Assembly (NCBI GenBank): GCA_944323075.1
Contig: CALURC010000016.1
Location: 647,446-711,445 of the forward strand
DNA from: an uncultured Alistipes sp.
Lineage (GTDB): Bacteria > Bacteroidota > Bacteroidia > Bacteroidales > Rikenellaceae
Direction of reading: 5' to 3'
Length of the DNA stretch: 64,000 nucleotides
The translations under genes were made by a program, and so were the position numbers. Position 1 is the first letter of the stretch. Each line of letters starts with the position of its first letter. The notes under the pieces are model-generated. The model was given only the letters and a program-made list of their open reading frames with translations, searched no databases and was not told the origin of the DNA. Positions 38,301-47,314 of the stretch are shown in pieces.

Positions 38301-39975
38301 CCGTGCCCAATTAACCCTGACAAGCCGCAACCGGAAACCCATACTGAACGGTACCATAAAAGTCGACCATTTTGAAAGCAACGTCAGCTACACGAATGTC
38401 GGTTATTCACTCACTGAAAGTGTCGCCGATGTAAAAGACAATGTCATTACGCTACGTCCTACGGAACTGGTCGATCCGGAAGGCAACAAAGTCGGTTTTG
38501 ACATGGATTTCAACTTCAAAAACCTGAAAAATCTCAGCTACACAATCCGTGTTCGTCCGACCAACACGCTGGTTTTAAATACTACCGAACGCCAAAATGA
38601 TCTCTTTTACGGAACAATCTATGCATCGGGAAATGCGGTGATCCGCGGCAACCGGAACCGAGTAAACATGGACATCACTGCCTCCACAGCAGGAAATTCC
38701 CGATTCTTCATGCCCTTAGGTAATGGGACAGATATCTCTGCAGCAGATTTTATCGTATTCCAAACGCCCGAACAACGAGCAGTCAAAGACAGTCTGACCC
38801 AAATCAACCGAAGCCGTCGCGAACGATTTCGACATCGGATGGAAAACCTCCGTGCAGAAATGGATATCAACATGACACTGGATGTCCGTCCCAATGTCGA
38901 GATGCAGCTCATGCTCGACCCGACAGGCGACAACCTGCTGAAAGGACGAGGTTCCGGTTCGATTAACCTCCATGTTAATCCGAACAACAAAGACTTCACG
39001 ATCTATGGAGACTACAACATCACCGAAGGAAGTTACCGTTTTTCACTACAAAATTTCGCCACACGGACTTTTACTATCGAAGACGGCAGCCATATCCAAT
39101 GGACCGGAGATCCGATCAATGCCTTAGTTGACATAGAAGCCGCTTACAAACTGAAAGCCTCTCTGGCACAGATCCTTCAAGGAAGTGGACAAAATACCCG
39201 ACGTAATGTTCCGGTCGATTGTATCATCCGCCTTTCGGACCGGTTGAGCCAACCGACCATCACGTTCGATGTCAATGTCCCAAACACCGATCCCGAAATC
39301 CAAAGTGCCATTTTCAACACAATGAATACACAGGAGATGATGTCGACCCAGTTTCTGTGGCTTTTGGCTACACATAGCTTCTATACGGAAAATATCAACT
39401 CGACACAAAACCTCAACATCGGGGCACAAAGTGCGACAACGACCGGTATCGAATTCCTCTCCACCCAACTAAGCAACATACTCTCTTCCGAGCGGTTCCG
39501 GCTGGCACCGACCTACCGACCGAAAAGCGAAGAGACCTCCGACGAATTCGGAACCGAATTTTACGGTGAACTGATCAAAAACAAGCTGATCGTCGAAGGC
39601 GATGTAAGTTACGATTCGGGGAACAACATCCAGATGAACAACCGCACGGCACGGAGCCTGACAGGAGATGTCACACTAAGCCTTCTACTGGACGATGTGG
39701 GGAATTTCAAAGTCAAGGCATTCACCCGGACCATCGACCGTTTCGACGAAAACCAGGGTCTGCAGGAGAGTGGTGTCGGACTCTCATACCGTCAAAACTT
39801 CAACTCGTTTTCAGATTTGGTGCAGAACTTCAAGGAGCGGATTGAGCGCATTCGACAGAGAAAAGCGACCAAACGAATGCAAAAAGCTGCAAAAAAGGCA
39901 AACGATACAAATATAACAACAAGCGAACCCTCTATTGAATACTCGACAGCTCCGACAGATTCTGAACAGGATTAA
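35371..39975 (+). CDS. TamB-like translocation and assembly module protein (DUF490)
   Basis: A very long protein (1534 residues) with one N-terminal membrane helix (residues about 8-30) and then repeated amphipathic beta-strands, ending in the DUF490/TamB domain: the block VPVDCIIRLSDRLSQPTITF followed by VPNTDPEIQSAIF and the region TQFLWLLATHSFY. TamB-type proteins span the periplasm and move lipids to, or help assemble proteins in, the outer membrane. The Bacteroidota version usually lies beside tsaD, as here. ATG at 35371 is preferred to a GTG 12 bases upstream. Confidence 0.92.
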   Translation: MGKVIKIIRSFILAVLLVLLLLPVAITLLLHVRSIQNYVVDTGLNYLSEQAETRFSVENVRFSLFNRFVFNGLYVEDYAGDTLFYAKEVVVPIKNLNLLTGAVYLGDIRLNDVQFNLIQDSTYRSNLKQILLKLRKKEKKKEKKPFRLKASAVQIQNMDFRHRKYDIRPKNYGVNFTDLDVHDFNLAVHNISVVNDSVTLSIDSLRLKERCGLDIRNLSTDRFRISGTGLHFDKLRLTTAESDATLPYLYFDYDTWKGYKDFLQEVTIRSEFTHSTVSFQTIAYFAQGLKHWTSVLHNASGRVEGPVAALSGEVTDATMRDTRIKLQFDITGLPDVRQTDFSFYIQNLETRADDISYIIEDITGKPLDIRKKEMLSKVGNIVFSGHFDGLYNNFTSNGELRTSIGNADLKLHINPLAGTTRTTAFNGSLNVREFGVGSLLKQTKLGKLTLTSAVQGIWGQDLKMQAHADIRSLGYNDYTYQGIALNGNIENKKFTGSIDSKDPNLTFLFDGGLDFNDSLPAYNFNLNLQNANLAKLNFNQRDSISQIHCTLKAEGSGIRLDDANGSIEINDMTYINHIDTVRTGQIRMIADNKGASKLLGFYSPFADIELKGKLSYDKMFAYFRNTLVSYLPSISDRTPEEKISEPAPNTATSIDNYYLLNVNVKESNNVAGIFYPGLKLAQGTNLAFLFNPEQNIFSLTLNSALIETENSFVSNLKASARNQADSISLFVTAEETLLRGVYMPDFSVIGGAKENKINLAMRFNNTENQTYAMLSTTSTLSVDSLSGLPQTLIRFNPSTYTSGNQTWRIGARKIIIDSTRTQIDRFAIESGSQRLSINGAVSSQTTDTLRLRLQNFDLRPLSKITGQKGYNIEGYTNGTADLIAVQGDKIMNADIGFDSLRVNGIPWKATRFTCNWDFIAQYARFALVERESGDAIAIGYYVPNDHRYAADLNIRHIDMALLSPVLEGALDNIKGAARAQLTLTSRNRKPILNGTIKVDHFESNVSYTNVGYSLTESVADVKDNVITLRPTELVDPEGNKVGFDMDFNFKNLKNLSYTIRVRPTNTLVLNTTERQNDLFYGTIYASGNAVIRGNRNRVNMDITASTAGNSRFFMPLGNGTDISAADFIVFQTPEQRAVKDSLTQINRSRRERFRHRMENLRAEMDINMTLDVRPNVEMQLMLDPTGDNLLKGRGSGSINLHVNPNNKDFTIYGDYNITEGSYRFSLQNFATRTFTIEDGSHIQWTGDPINALVDIEAAYKLKASLAQILQGSGQNTRRNVPVDCIIRLSDRLSQPTITFDVNVPNTDPEIQSAIFNTMNTQEMMSTQFLWLLATHSFYTENINSTQNLNIGAQSATTTGIEFLSTQLSNILSSERFRLAPTYRPKSEETSDEFGTEFYGELIKNKLIVEGDVSYDSGNNIQMNNRTARSLTGDVTLSLLLDDVGNFKVKAFTRTIDRFDENQGLQESGVGLSYRQNFNSFSDLVQNFKERIERIRQRKATKRMQKAAKKANDTNITTSEPSIEYSTAPTDSEQD

Positions 39976-40042
39976 ATCTTTATCAATAAGATATTTTGCA
40001 CCATTTGAACAGCGCATTCTCTATTAAAAGTTAAAAAAAATC

Positions 40043-40073
40043 TTTGATTTGACCGCAATACTCCGTTCCTTTG
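40043..40073 (+). promoter_or_regulatory. Promoter of the BASS transporter gene
   Basis: TTTG at 40043-40046 and TTCCTTTG at 40066-40073 with 19 bases between. The -7 box deviates at its second base from TAnnTTTG. AGGAGGAGAAGG just before the ATG is an unusually strong Shine-Dalgarno sequence for this window. Confidence 0.6.
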
Positions 40074-40105
40074 CAGTCACAAAATCAGGTTAGGAGGAGA
40101 AGGTC

Positions 40106-41098
40106 ATGAATTTTATACCGGAAGCTGTCAATCATTACATTCTACAACAATTTAAGAATTGGATGCTTCCGATCGCCATGATCGTTGGCGGCGTATTCTA
40201 TCCGTTTTTCTCGTCGTTAAAATTTTTGACGCCTTATCTGATTTTCATGATGCTGCTGGTACCCTACTGCAAGCTTTCGTATGACCGGCTGCGCATCACC
40301 CGCCTCCATGTCCTGCTGATTCTGATCCAGATATTCGGAAGTTTAGGAATCTATGCGGCATTGGCCTCGTTCGACCCGGTATTGGCTCAGGGTACGTTCA
40401 TATGCATCCTCGCCCCAACAGCTACTTCGGCAGCCGTAATCACAGGAATGCTCGGAGGCAGTATCTCAACATTGGCCACCTACACGCTGATCAGCAATTT
40501 GACTGTCGCCGTGCTTGCACCCTTCATCTTTTCACTGATCGGAGAACACACCTCCATGCCTTTCTTCGAATCATTCGGAATCATCTGCAGGCAAATAATT
40601 CCTCTGCTGATTTTACCTCTTGTACTGGCTATGCTCTTAAAAAGGTTCGTACCCAAAGTGCACCACGAACTCAAAAGCCGACAACAAATTTCATTCTATC
40701 TGTGGGCCGTTTCGCTAACTATTGTCATGGGCAATACGGTAGCCTTTATCGTCAATCAGCAAAATCCAAACTATCGGAACGAAGTATTCATTGCGCTTAG
40801 CGCTCTGGTTGTTTGCTGCCTACAATTTCTCATCGGCAGACGTCTCGGAGGCCGTTTTCACAACAAAATCGCAGGAGCACAAGGACTCGGACAAAAAAAT
40901 ACGGTGCTTGCCATCTGGATGGCTCTGACCTATCTCGACCCGGTTGCCTCAATCGGTCCGGCCTCCTATGTCATCTGGCAAAATACGATCAACAGTTGCC
41001 AGTTGTGGTTCAAACGGCAAAAAGATGCCCATTCAACAGAAACCTCTTCTGTTTCAGAACCCTCATCGCACACATCTATAATAAACACCAAGGGGTAA
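40106..41098 (+). CDS. Bile acid:sodium symporter (BASS) family transporter
   Basis: A 330-residue membrane protein with about ten hydrophobic helices. The family features APTATSAAVITGMLGG and the later segment GLGQKNTVLAIWMALTYLDP (a Glu/Gln plus Asn site) are present. Members carry organic anions, often pantoate, pyruvate or bile acids, with sodium. The substrate is not readable. Its 3' end overlaps the convergent methyltransferase gene by 36 bases. Confidence 0.85.
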   Translation: MNFIPEAVNHYILQQFKNWMLPIAMIVGGVFYPFFSSLKFLTPYLIFMMLLVPYCKLSYDRLRITRLHVLLILIQIFGSLGIYAALASFDPVLAQGTFICILAPTATSAAVITGMLGGSISTLATYTLISNLTVAVLAPFIFSLIGEHTSMPFFESFGIICRQIIPLLILPLVLAMLLKRFVPKVHHELKSRQQISFYLWAVSLTIVMGNTVAFIVNQQNPNYRNEVFIALSALVVCCLQFLIGRRLGGRFHNKIAGAQGLGQKNTVLAIWMALTYLDPVASIGPASYVIWQNTINSCQLWFKRQKDAHSTETSSVSEPSSHTSIINTKG

Positions 41099-41944
41099 CG
41101 ACTTACCGTAAGAATCGGTAAAATAGAGCTCTCCGAACTGTTCCTGATTACAATTTCCAACCAACTGTCGGACCGCACTACGTGCCAACAGAGCCGAAAG
41201 CCCCATCGAATAGAGGTTCAATACCAGAAATCCTTTCCGGTCGAGCAGCTGTCCACACGTTCGCAACATCTCGTTGAGATGCTCTTCGAGTACCCACTTT
41301 TCGCCGTCGGGGCCTCGTCCATAAGCCGGAGGATCGAGTATAATCCCCTGATAAAGATGTCCTCGACGAAGTTCACGTCGTACAAACTTCAACGCATCGT
41401 CCACAATCCAGCGGATACCATCCAATCCGGAGGCCTCCATATTTTCACGGGCCCAACTGACTACCGGCTTCACCGAATCGACATGCGTAACCTCCGCTCC
41501 GGCTGCCCGAGCCGCCAACGAAGCCCCTCCAGTATAGGCAAACAGATTCAACACCTTCGCTCCAGGATAACTATTCCGGACTTGCTGATAGATAAAATTC
41601 CAATTCTCGGACTGTTCGGGAAAAATTCCGACATGTTTAAACGAAGTAAGTCCCAGACGCATCCGCAGCTGAAGCCCTTCATTTTCGTACCCGACAAACC
41701 ACTGTTCGGGCATTCCGTTCCGACAAATCCACTCGCCCCGATCGTCGCTGCGGCGATCTTTCCGGAATCGGGCATCGGCCAAACGGTCCCACTCTTCGAC
41801 ACGCATCGACCGATCCCAGATCGCCTGTGGCTCCGGACGGGCTATAACATAACGACCGAAGCGCTCCAGCTTTTCAAAATTTCCACTATCCAACAATTCG
41901 TAGTCGCTCCAACCGGTCGGACACAACAATTCGGATTTCAACAT
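41063..41944 (-). CDS. Class I SAM-dependent RNA methyltransferase (RlmI/RlmK-like)
   Basis: A 293-residue methyltransferase. The SAM-binding loop NLFAYTGGASLAARAAGAEV with following VDS, and the catalytic-side motif ILDPPAYGRGPDGEKW, place it with the RlmI/RlmK-type rRNA cytosine or guanine methyltransferases. It starts two bases after the stop of the U32 gene and is almost certainly co-transcribed with it. The C-terminal 36 bases overlap the end of the BASS gene on the other strand. Confidence 0.85.
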   Translation of the reverse strand: MLKSELLCPTGWSDYELLDSGNFEKLERFGRYVIARPEPQAIWDRSMRVEEWDRLADARFRKDRRSDDRGEWICRNGMPEQWFVGYENEGLQLRMRLGLTSFKHVGIFPEQSENWNFIYQQVRNSYPGAKVLNLFAYTGGASLAARAAGAEVTHVDSVKPVVSWARENMEASGLDGIRWIVDDALKFVRRELRRGHLYQGIILDPPAYGRGPDGEKWVLEEHLNEMLRTCGQLLDRKGFLVLNLYSMGLSALLARSAVRQLVGNCNQEQFGELYFTDSYGKSLPLGVYYRCVR

Positions 41945-41946
41945 CT

Positions 41947-43815
41947 CTATGCTCTTTTTTTATCGTTTTTTTCTCGTTTTGGGAGGCAGACTACACTCAT
42001 CTCACACCTTCGACAATCGAACTTCAACTCGTATCGGTTCGGCCCTGTCTCAATAAAAAGCCGCCCCGTATACTTCGGACGTTTCTGCAGGCACCACCCC
42101 AACTCCCGCCGCAGGCAGTAACGCATCCGCATCACCCGCAACCCTTCGAACGACTCCGACAGATCTTCGCCCCGTTCGATCTGGGTGACACCGTGCTCCC
42201 GATAGAAACGCTCAGCCAACGAATTGGTTACATTCTCTTCTGCAGCAAGCTCCGACAACGGGAAAGGCACTTCACGGCGTTCCTCCTTGCGTCGGCGAAT
42301 CGTATGCCGGGCGACCCGGGCCGTATCCAATCGTTCGACCGCTTCACGCCGCAGGGCATTTATCCGCGCGGCCGGCACAAAACGGGGTCGATCCCACCGC
42401 ACCGTCACTTGTTCGACCTCATAAATCGTATTTCCCATCTTCGCAACCTGTGTCCGGATACTCTTTTCGGCCTGATCGGCATCGCGGGCTTCGTCAAAAG
42501 GTCCTGCCGCTGTACAAGAAACCGACACATCCGAATCATCCAACCAAAGCGTCACCTGATCCGGCCCGATCTCAACCGTCACCGCGACCGGAATTTTCCG
42601 TTCGGTCCGTGCCCGATCCAACTCCAGAACAAAACGCCTGTCATAATTGCGATAGAGCTCCGTACCTCGTTCAATCCCCTCCATACGATTGGGATAGACC
42701 CGAGGAGGCTCTACCCGATTCACCGAGGTCCCACTCAGAACACCACTCCGGTTCTTGAAACAGATCCCATCGCCCGGAGCCAACCGCGAGGCTTCCGAAC
42801 AGACCAGATAGTCCCGTCCGACCTGTTCGACCGTTCCGATCCGATCGCCCATCGACTTCGGCGTATCGAACGAAGCTACCGACTCCTGCGGATTCATCAG
42901 GTAGTAGGCCACCGTCCCCCGCGAAAAACTTTTTCGGGGATCGGGCGTAAAGCCGAGCATCGTCCGCCCCTGAGAGGCCCGCTGCAAATCATTCCGCCTT
43001 TCGATCAGCGCATCCAACCGATTTCGGTAGTAGCCCACGACATTTCGCACGTAATTGATATCTTTCAGCCGACCCTCAATCTTGAATGACGTCACACCGG
43101 CGTCGATCAACGCTTCAAGGTATTCACCCCGATTCATGTCGCGGACCGAAAGCAGATGTTTTCCTGTCATCAGTCGTTTTCCCGCCTCATCATACAGATC
43201 AAAGGGCAGCCGGCAGGCCTGAAGACAAGCTCCCCGATTTCCGCTGCGGGGGGACATCGACCGGCTCATGTAACACCGCCCGCTGTACGACACACAAATC
43301 GCCCCGTGTACGAAGACTTCAATCTCTGCCTCGGGAACCGCCTGCACCACAGCCCGGATCTCCTCCAAGGTGACCGCCCGCTCCAGATTGATCCGGGTAA
43401 AACCGACATCGCTCCAGAATCGGGCCCGTTCGGGTGTCATCGTAAAGATCTGGGTCGACGCATGCAACTCGACCGGAGGCAAATCCATCCGGAGAAAAGC
43501 CATATCCTGCACGATCAGACCATCCACTCCGGCCCGACAAACATCGTTCGCCAACCGCTCCGCCTCCTTCAATTCCGACTCATACAACAGCGTATTCATC
43601 GTAGCAAAAACCCGGACTCCGAAACGATGGGCATAGCCGCACAGCCGTTCGATATCCGACAGCGGCACACCCGCATCGACACGCGCACCGAATCGAGGCG
43701 GACCGACATAGAGCGCATCGGCACCACAATCGACAGCCGCACAGCCGCACTCATAATCTTTCACAGGCGCAAGCAGCTCAATCGATTTCTTTGATAACGG
43801 AAAACTTTGATTCAT
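41947..43815 (-). CDS. U32 family protein, RlhA/YdcP-like
   Basis: A 622-residue protein. The N-terminal TIM-barrel-like domain (ELLAPVKDYECGCAAVDCGADALYVG) and the U32 cysteine signature around EVFVHGAICVSYSGRCYMS followed by NRGACLQACRLP are clear, and a DUF3656-type middle part is present, as in E. coli RlhA (YdcP), which hydroxylates C2501 of 23S rRNA. The gene pairs with an rRNA-type methyltransferase, which supports RNA modification rather than proteolysis. ATG at 43815 is the first plausible start. Confidence 0.85.
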   Translation of the reverse strand: MNQSFPLSKKSIELLAPVKDYECGCAAVDCGADALYVGPPRFGARVDAGVPLSDIERLCGYAHRFGVRVFATMNTLLYESELKEAERLANDVCRAGVDGLIVQDMAFLRMDLPPVELHASTQIFTMTPERARFWSDVGFTRINLERAVTLEEIRAVVQAVPEAEIEVFVHGAICVSYSGRCYMSRSMSPRSGNRGACLQACRLPFDLYDEAGKRLMTGKHLLSVRDMNRGEYLEALIDAGVTSFKIEGRLKDINYVRNVVGYYRNRLDALIERRNDLQRASQGRTMLGFTPDPRKSFSRGTVAYYLMNPQESVASFDTPKSMGDRIGTVEQVGRDYLVCSEASRLAPGDGICFKNRSGVLSGTSVNRVEPPRVYPNRMEGIERGTELYRNYDRRFVLELDRARTERKIPVAVTVEIGPDQVTLWLDDSDVSVSCTAAGPFDEARDADQAEKSIRTQVAKMGNTIYEVEQVTVRWDRPRFVPAARINALRREAVERLDTARVARHTIRRRKEERREVPFPLSELAAEENVTNSLAERFYREHGVTQIERGEDLSESFEGLRVMRMRYCLRRELGWCLQKRPKYTGRLFIETGPNRYELKFDCRRCEMSVVCLPKREKNDKKRA

Positions 43816-43820
43816 GCGTA

Positions 43821-43828
43821 CAAAGGTA
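43821..43828 (-). promoter_or_regulatory. -7 element of the U32 gene, very close to its ATG
   Basis: Reads TACCTTTG on the minus strand. Its last base is only six bases before the ATG at 43815, so the transcript would begin at or next to the start codon (leaderless), or the true promoter lies elsewhere. Confidence 0.4.
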
Positions 43829-43908
43829 ATAACTTTTATCAGCGCAACTCTCCATAAAAACGACAAATGTTTTTATAACGGAGTATTGGTGTTGTCTCTA
43901 AAAATTGA

Positions 43909-43916
43909 TAATTTTG
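43909..43916 (+). promoter_or_regulatory. -7 element of the NSS transporter gene
   Basis: TAATTTTG fits TAnnTTTG, 31 bases before the ATG; a TTG at 43886-43888 gives a weak -33 box. Confidence 0.5.
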
Positions 43917-43947
43917 TAACAATATTGTTTTACAACAACTCATTAGG

Positions 43948-45303
43948 ATGGAAAAAAGGGGATCTTTCGGAAGCAGATTTGGCGCAGTAGCCGCCGTTGG
44001 AGGTTCTGTCATCGGATTAGGTAACATCTGGAGGTTCCCGTATATAGCCGGCGAAAACGGCGGAGCTGTATTCATTCTAATCTACCTGTCCATCAGTTTT
44101 CTGATCTCCATCCCAATCATGTTGTCAGAATTCAGTATCGGCCGTGCAGCCCGACGTAATTCGATGGGAGCATTTGCCAAACTCGCCCCAGGGACCCAAT
44201 GGAAATGGATCGGATACGCAGGAATTATCACCGCATTCATTATTCTTTCATTTTATTGCGTCATCGGAGGCTGGGCTTTCGAATTTCTGAAAGAATCTGT
44301 CCTCAACCAGTTTCAAGGAAAAACTCCGGAGCAGATCGAAGCCTCTTTTAAAGGGTTCATTGCATGCGGTTGGAGACCCATCATCTGGACCGTTCTCTTC
44401 ATTATCGCCTCTACGGCAATCATTTTAGCCGGAGTCCAACAAGGAATCGAACGGTATACGAAGATTTTGATGCCGATACTTTTCGTATTGCTACTCGGAT
44501 TGGCGATCAACTCGCTCACACTTGAGGGCGCTCAAAAAGGGGTAACCTTCTTATTAAAGCCCGATTTTTCAAAAGTCAGCGGATCAACAATATTACAGGC
44601 TCTCGGCCAATCGTTCTTCTCAATGAGTCTCGGTATGGGCGCTATGATCACCTACGGATCGTATCTGAGAAAAGAGGAAAAAATGATGAAAGTCGGAGCA
44701 CTCGTCGCTCTTTCCGACATTACGGTTGCCATTTTATCGGGACTTGCCATTTTCCCTGCCGTCTTTTCATTCGGCATCAATCCGAGCTCAGGCCCAGATT
44801 TGGTATTTTTAACTCTTCCGAACATTTTCACGCAAATGTCTGGTGGACATCTGCTCTCAATCATCTTCTTTTTCCTGTTGTTCATCGCTGCCATCACCTC
44901 TTCCATATCTTTGTTGGAAGTGATTGTCGCCTATATGACCGAGGAACTGCACATTACCCGCAAACGGGCTATTGCCTATACAGCTTCGGCGATCTGCGTC
45001 ACGGGAAGCCTCTGTGCACTTTCGATGATTCCCAACTCTATTCTTACAGTTGATGGGAAAAGCCTGTTCGACTTGTGCGACAGCCTCTCCTCAAACATCC
45101 TGATGCCACTGGGCGCCCTATTCATCGTTCTCTTTGCCGGATGGATTCTTTCACCCATCAAGTTACGAAATGAAATGACCAACCATCTGCAATATGGAAT
45201 AACCATTTTCCCGGTGATCCGATTCATGATTCGATTCGTAATACCCGTCGTGATTCTGCTGCTATTCCTCAATCAGATCGGACTTTTCGGACGACTACCG
45301 TAA
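43948..45303 (+). CDS. Sodium-dependent transporter, NSS (SLC6) family
   Basis: A 451-residue membrane protein of eleven to twelve helices. The start AAVGGSVIGLGNIWRFPYIAGENGG is the NSS signature around the sodium and substrate sites of helix 1, and IPIMLSEFSIGR is the helix 2 motif. Bacterial members import amino acids such as tyrosine, tryptophan or leucine with sodium; the substrate here is not readable. The last nine bases overlap the convergent SpoU gene. Confidence 0.93.
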   Translation: MEKRGSFGSRFGAVAAVGGSVIGLGNIWRFPYIAGENGGAVFILIYLSISFLISIPIMLSEFSIGRAARRNSMGAFAKLAPGTQWKWIGYAGIITAFIILSFYCVIGGWAFEFLKESVLNQFQGKTPEQIEASFKGFIACGWRPIIWTVLFIIASTAIILAGVQQGIERYTKILMPILFVLLLGLAINSLTLEGAQKGVTFLLKPDFSKVSGSTILQALGQSFFSMSLGMGAMITYGSYLRKEEKMMKVGALVALSDITVAILSGLAIFPAVFSFGINPSSGPDLVFLTLPNIFTQMSGGHLLSIIFFFLLFIAAITSSISLLEVIVAYMTEELHITRKRAIAYTASAICVTGSLCALSMIPNSILTVDGKSLFDLCDSLSSNILMPLGALFIVLFAGWILSPIKLRNEMTNHLQYGITIFPVIRFMIRFVIPVVILLLFLNQIGLFGRLP

Positions 45304-46050
45304 CCGGCGACGAATTTCTGCCGTAGCAACTGCCGTAGCAATCGCCACATTCAACGATTCGGAAGTTTCCGTATTCGTTGGATAGGATGGAATGAAGAGT
45401 TTGCGTGTGGTTTGCTGTTCGACTAATGTAGAAATACCTTGTCCCTCGTTTCCCATTACCAAAATACCTTTTGCTGGCAGTTCCGCATCGTAGATATTCT
45501 CTCCCTCCAAAAAGGTTCCGTAAACCGGAATCCCTTCGGATAACATACGCTGTAAAAATTTCGGCAACGGAACATAATGAACACGAACCCGCACAATGGC
45601 TCCCATCGTAGCCTGAACGACTTTGGGATTGAAACAGTCTACTGTGGCCTTCGAACAGAAAATATCCCGGATTCCAAACCAGTCAGCCAGTCGAATGATG
45701 GTTCCCATGTTTCCCGGATCCTGTACATCATCCAACGCTAATACCCAATCTTCCGGAAGAAAAGTTTCCGTACTGCCGTAATCCGGCATTTCTACCACGG
45801 CCAAAATATCTGAAGGGGTTTTCAACAAACTGATGCGTTCCATCTCGCGCGATGTGATCCGCTCCGAAGGAACCGTTACCTGCTGTGGTAATTGAATTCC
45901 ATCGCCGCACAAATAGACTCGACGAACAGTAAATGAAGAGGCAAGCAACTCTTTGACCAACTTTTCCCCCTCTGCAACAAAAACACCCGCTGCGTACCGT
46001 TCTTTACGCGATGAGAGTGAACGGATAAATGATATTTCAGCCTTTGTCAT
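45295..46050 (-). CDS. SpoU/TrmH family RNA 2'-O-methyltransferase
   Basis: A 251-residue SPOUT methyltransferase. An N-terminal substrate-binding domain (FVAEGEKLVKELLAS) precedes the knotted domain with the three family motifs: ALDDVQDPGNMGTIIRLADWFG, ILVMGNEGQGIS and ESLNVAIATAVAT. It methylates a ribose in rRNA or tRNA; the target is not readable. Confidence 0.93.
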   Translation of the reverse strand: MTKAEISFIRSLSSRKERYAAGVFVAEGEKLVKELLASSFTVRRVYLCGDGIQLPQQVTVPSERITSREMERISLLKTPSDILAVVEMPDYGSTETFLPEDWVLALDDVQDPGNMGTIIRLADWFGIRDIFCSKATVDCFNPKVVQATMGAIVRVRVHYVPLPKFLQRMLSEGIPVYGTFLEGENIYDAELPAKGILVMGNEGQGISTLVEQQTTRKLFIPSYPTNTETSESLNVAIATAVATAEIRRRLR

Positions 46051-46121
46051 CTTATTCCTGACTTTTCACACAAACAAAGATACGACCTAGCGAGCAATAT
46101 CGAAAACTTTTTTGACGACGA

Positions 46122-46153
46122 TTTGCACAATCAAAAATCTATCCGTATTTTTG
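46122..46153 (+). promoter_or_regulatory. Promoter of carAB
   Basis: TTTG at 46122-46125 and TATTTTTG at 46146-46153, spacing 20. The ATG of carA is about 73 bases downstream. I saw no clear pyrimidine-responsive structure in that leader. Confidence 0.65.
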
Positions 46154-46225
46154 CAGCTCAGAAACTCTTTCTGAAGTGAAGACAGTTTCAGCAAGTACTT
46201 TGAATACATAACTTACTGATATACA

Positions 46226-47314
46226 ATGTCTGACAAAAAATCCGCCCGTCTCATTCTTGAAGACGGAACCCAATTTCAGGGTTATTCATTCGGGGCAGAA
46301 AATCCCGTTTCCGGCGAAGTTGTTTTCAATACGGCGATGACCGGATATCCCGAAAGCCTCACCGATCCCTCTTACAGCGGTCAAATTTTAGTCGTTACTT
46401 ACCCTCTGATCGGTAATTACGGCGTTCCGAAGTTCACCGAAGAGAACGGTGTCTACCGCTTTTTCGAAGCCGACCGCATCCACGTACGCGGACTGATTAT
46501 CTCCGACTACTCCTTCAAATACAGCCACTGGAACGCTGTAGAGAGTCTAGGGAAATGGCTGTCCGATAACCAGGTACCCGCCATATGGGGTATCGATACG
46601 CGACAAGTGACCAAGACCATCCGCGAACGAGGCGTCATGCTCGGTAAAATCGCAATCGACGGACTCCCCGAGCCACCGCAATTCATCGATCCGAACAAGG
46701 AAAATTTGGTTGCACAAGTGAGTACCCAAGAAGTCACCACCTATGGCGACGGCAAATACACCGTCGTACTGGTCGACTGCGGCTGTAAGTACAACATCAT
46801 CCGGTGCCTTTGCGAACGCGGCGCAAAAGTTATCCGCGTTCCATGGGACTACGACTTTACCCAGATCGATTACGACGGACTGATGCTTTCGAATGGCCCG
46901 GGCGATCCTCAACAATGCCAGGCAACCATCGCCCACATCAAAAAGGCCATCGCTTTAGGTAAACCTATTTTCGGAATTTGTCTGGGAAACCAACTGCTTT
47001 CGATTGCAGCCGGAGCCTCGACATTCAAACTGAAGTACGGACACCGGAGCCACAACCAGCCGGCCCTGATGGTCGGTACCGATCGTGCGGTAATCACTTC
47101 GCAGAATCACGGATTCGCCGTAGATACCGCAACGCTCGATCCGGAGTGGGAACCCTACTTCATCAACCTGAATGACGGCACCAGCGAAGGTATCCGCCAC
47201 AAAAACAAACCTTTCTTCTCCGTACAGTTTCACCCCGAAGCGTCGGGAGGTCCGGTAGACACCGAATTTCTGTTTGACGACTTCATCCAAAACATCGAAA
47301 AATGCACACGATAG
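46226..47314 (+). CDS. carA: Carbamoyl-phosphate synthase small subunit
   Basis: A 362-residue glutaminase subunit that supplies ammonia for carbamoyl phosphate, used for arginine and pyrimidines. The N-terminal domain starts SARLILEDGTQFQGYSFG; the class I amidotransferase site has Cys252 in GICLGNQLLS and the His-x-Glu in QFHPEASGG. It overlaps carB by 13 bases, so the two subunits are made together. Confidence 0.97.
   Translation: MSDKKSARLILEDGTQFQGYSFGAENPVSGEVVFNTAMTGYPESLTDPSYSGQILVVTYPLIGNYGVPKFTEENGVYRFFEADRIHVRGLIISDYSFKYSHWNAVESLGKWLSDNQVPAIWGIDTRQVTKTIRERGVMLGKIAIDGLPEPPQFIDPNKENLVAQVSTQEVTTYGDGKYTVVLVDCGCKYNIIRCLCERGAKVIRVPWDYDFTQIDYDGLMLSNGPGDPQQCQATIAHIKKAIALGKPIFGICLGNQLLSIAAGASTFKLKYGHRSHNQPALMVGTDRAVITSQNHGFAVDTATLDPEWEPYFINLNDGTSEGIRHKNKPFFSVQFHPEASGGPVDTEFLFDDFIQNIEKCTR

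Noticed and set aside
42193-43089. 298-codon open frame antisense to the U32 gene
   Set aside because: Composition is Arg/Pro/His-rich, as expected for a shadow of a GC-rich coding strand; no promoter or family.
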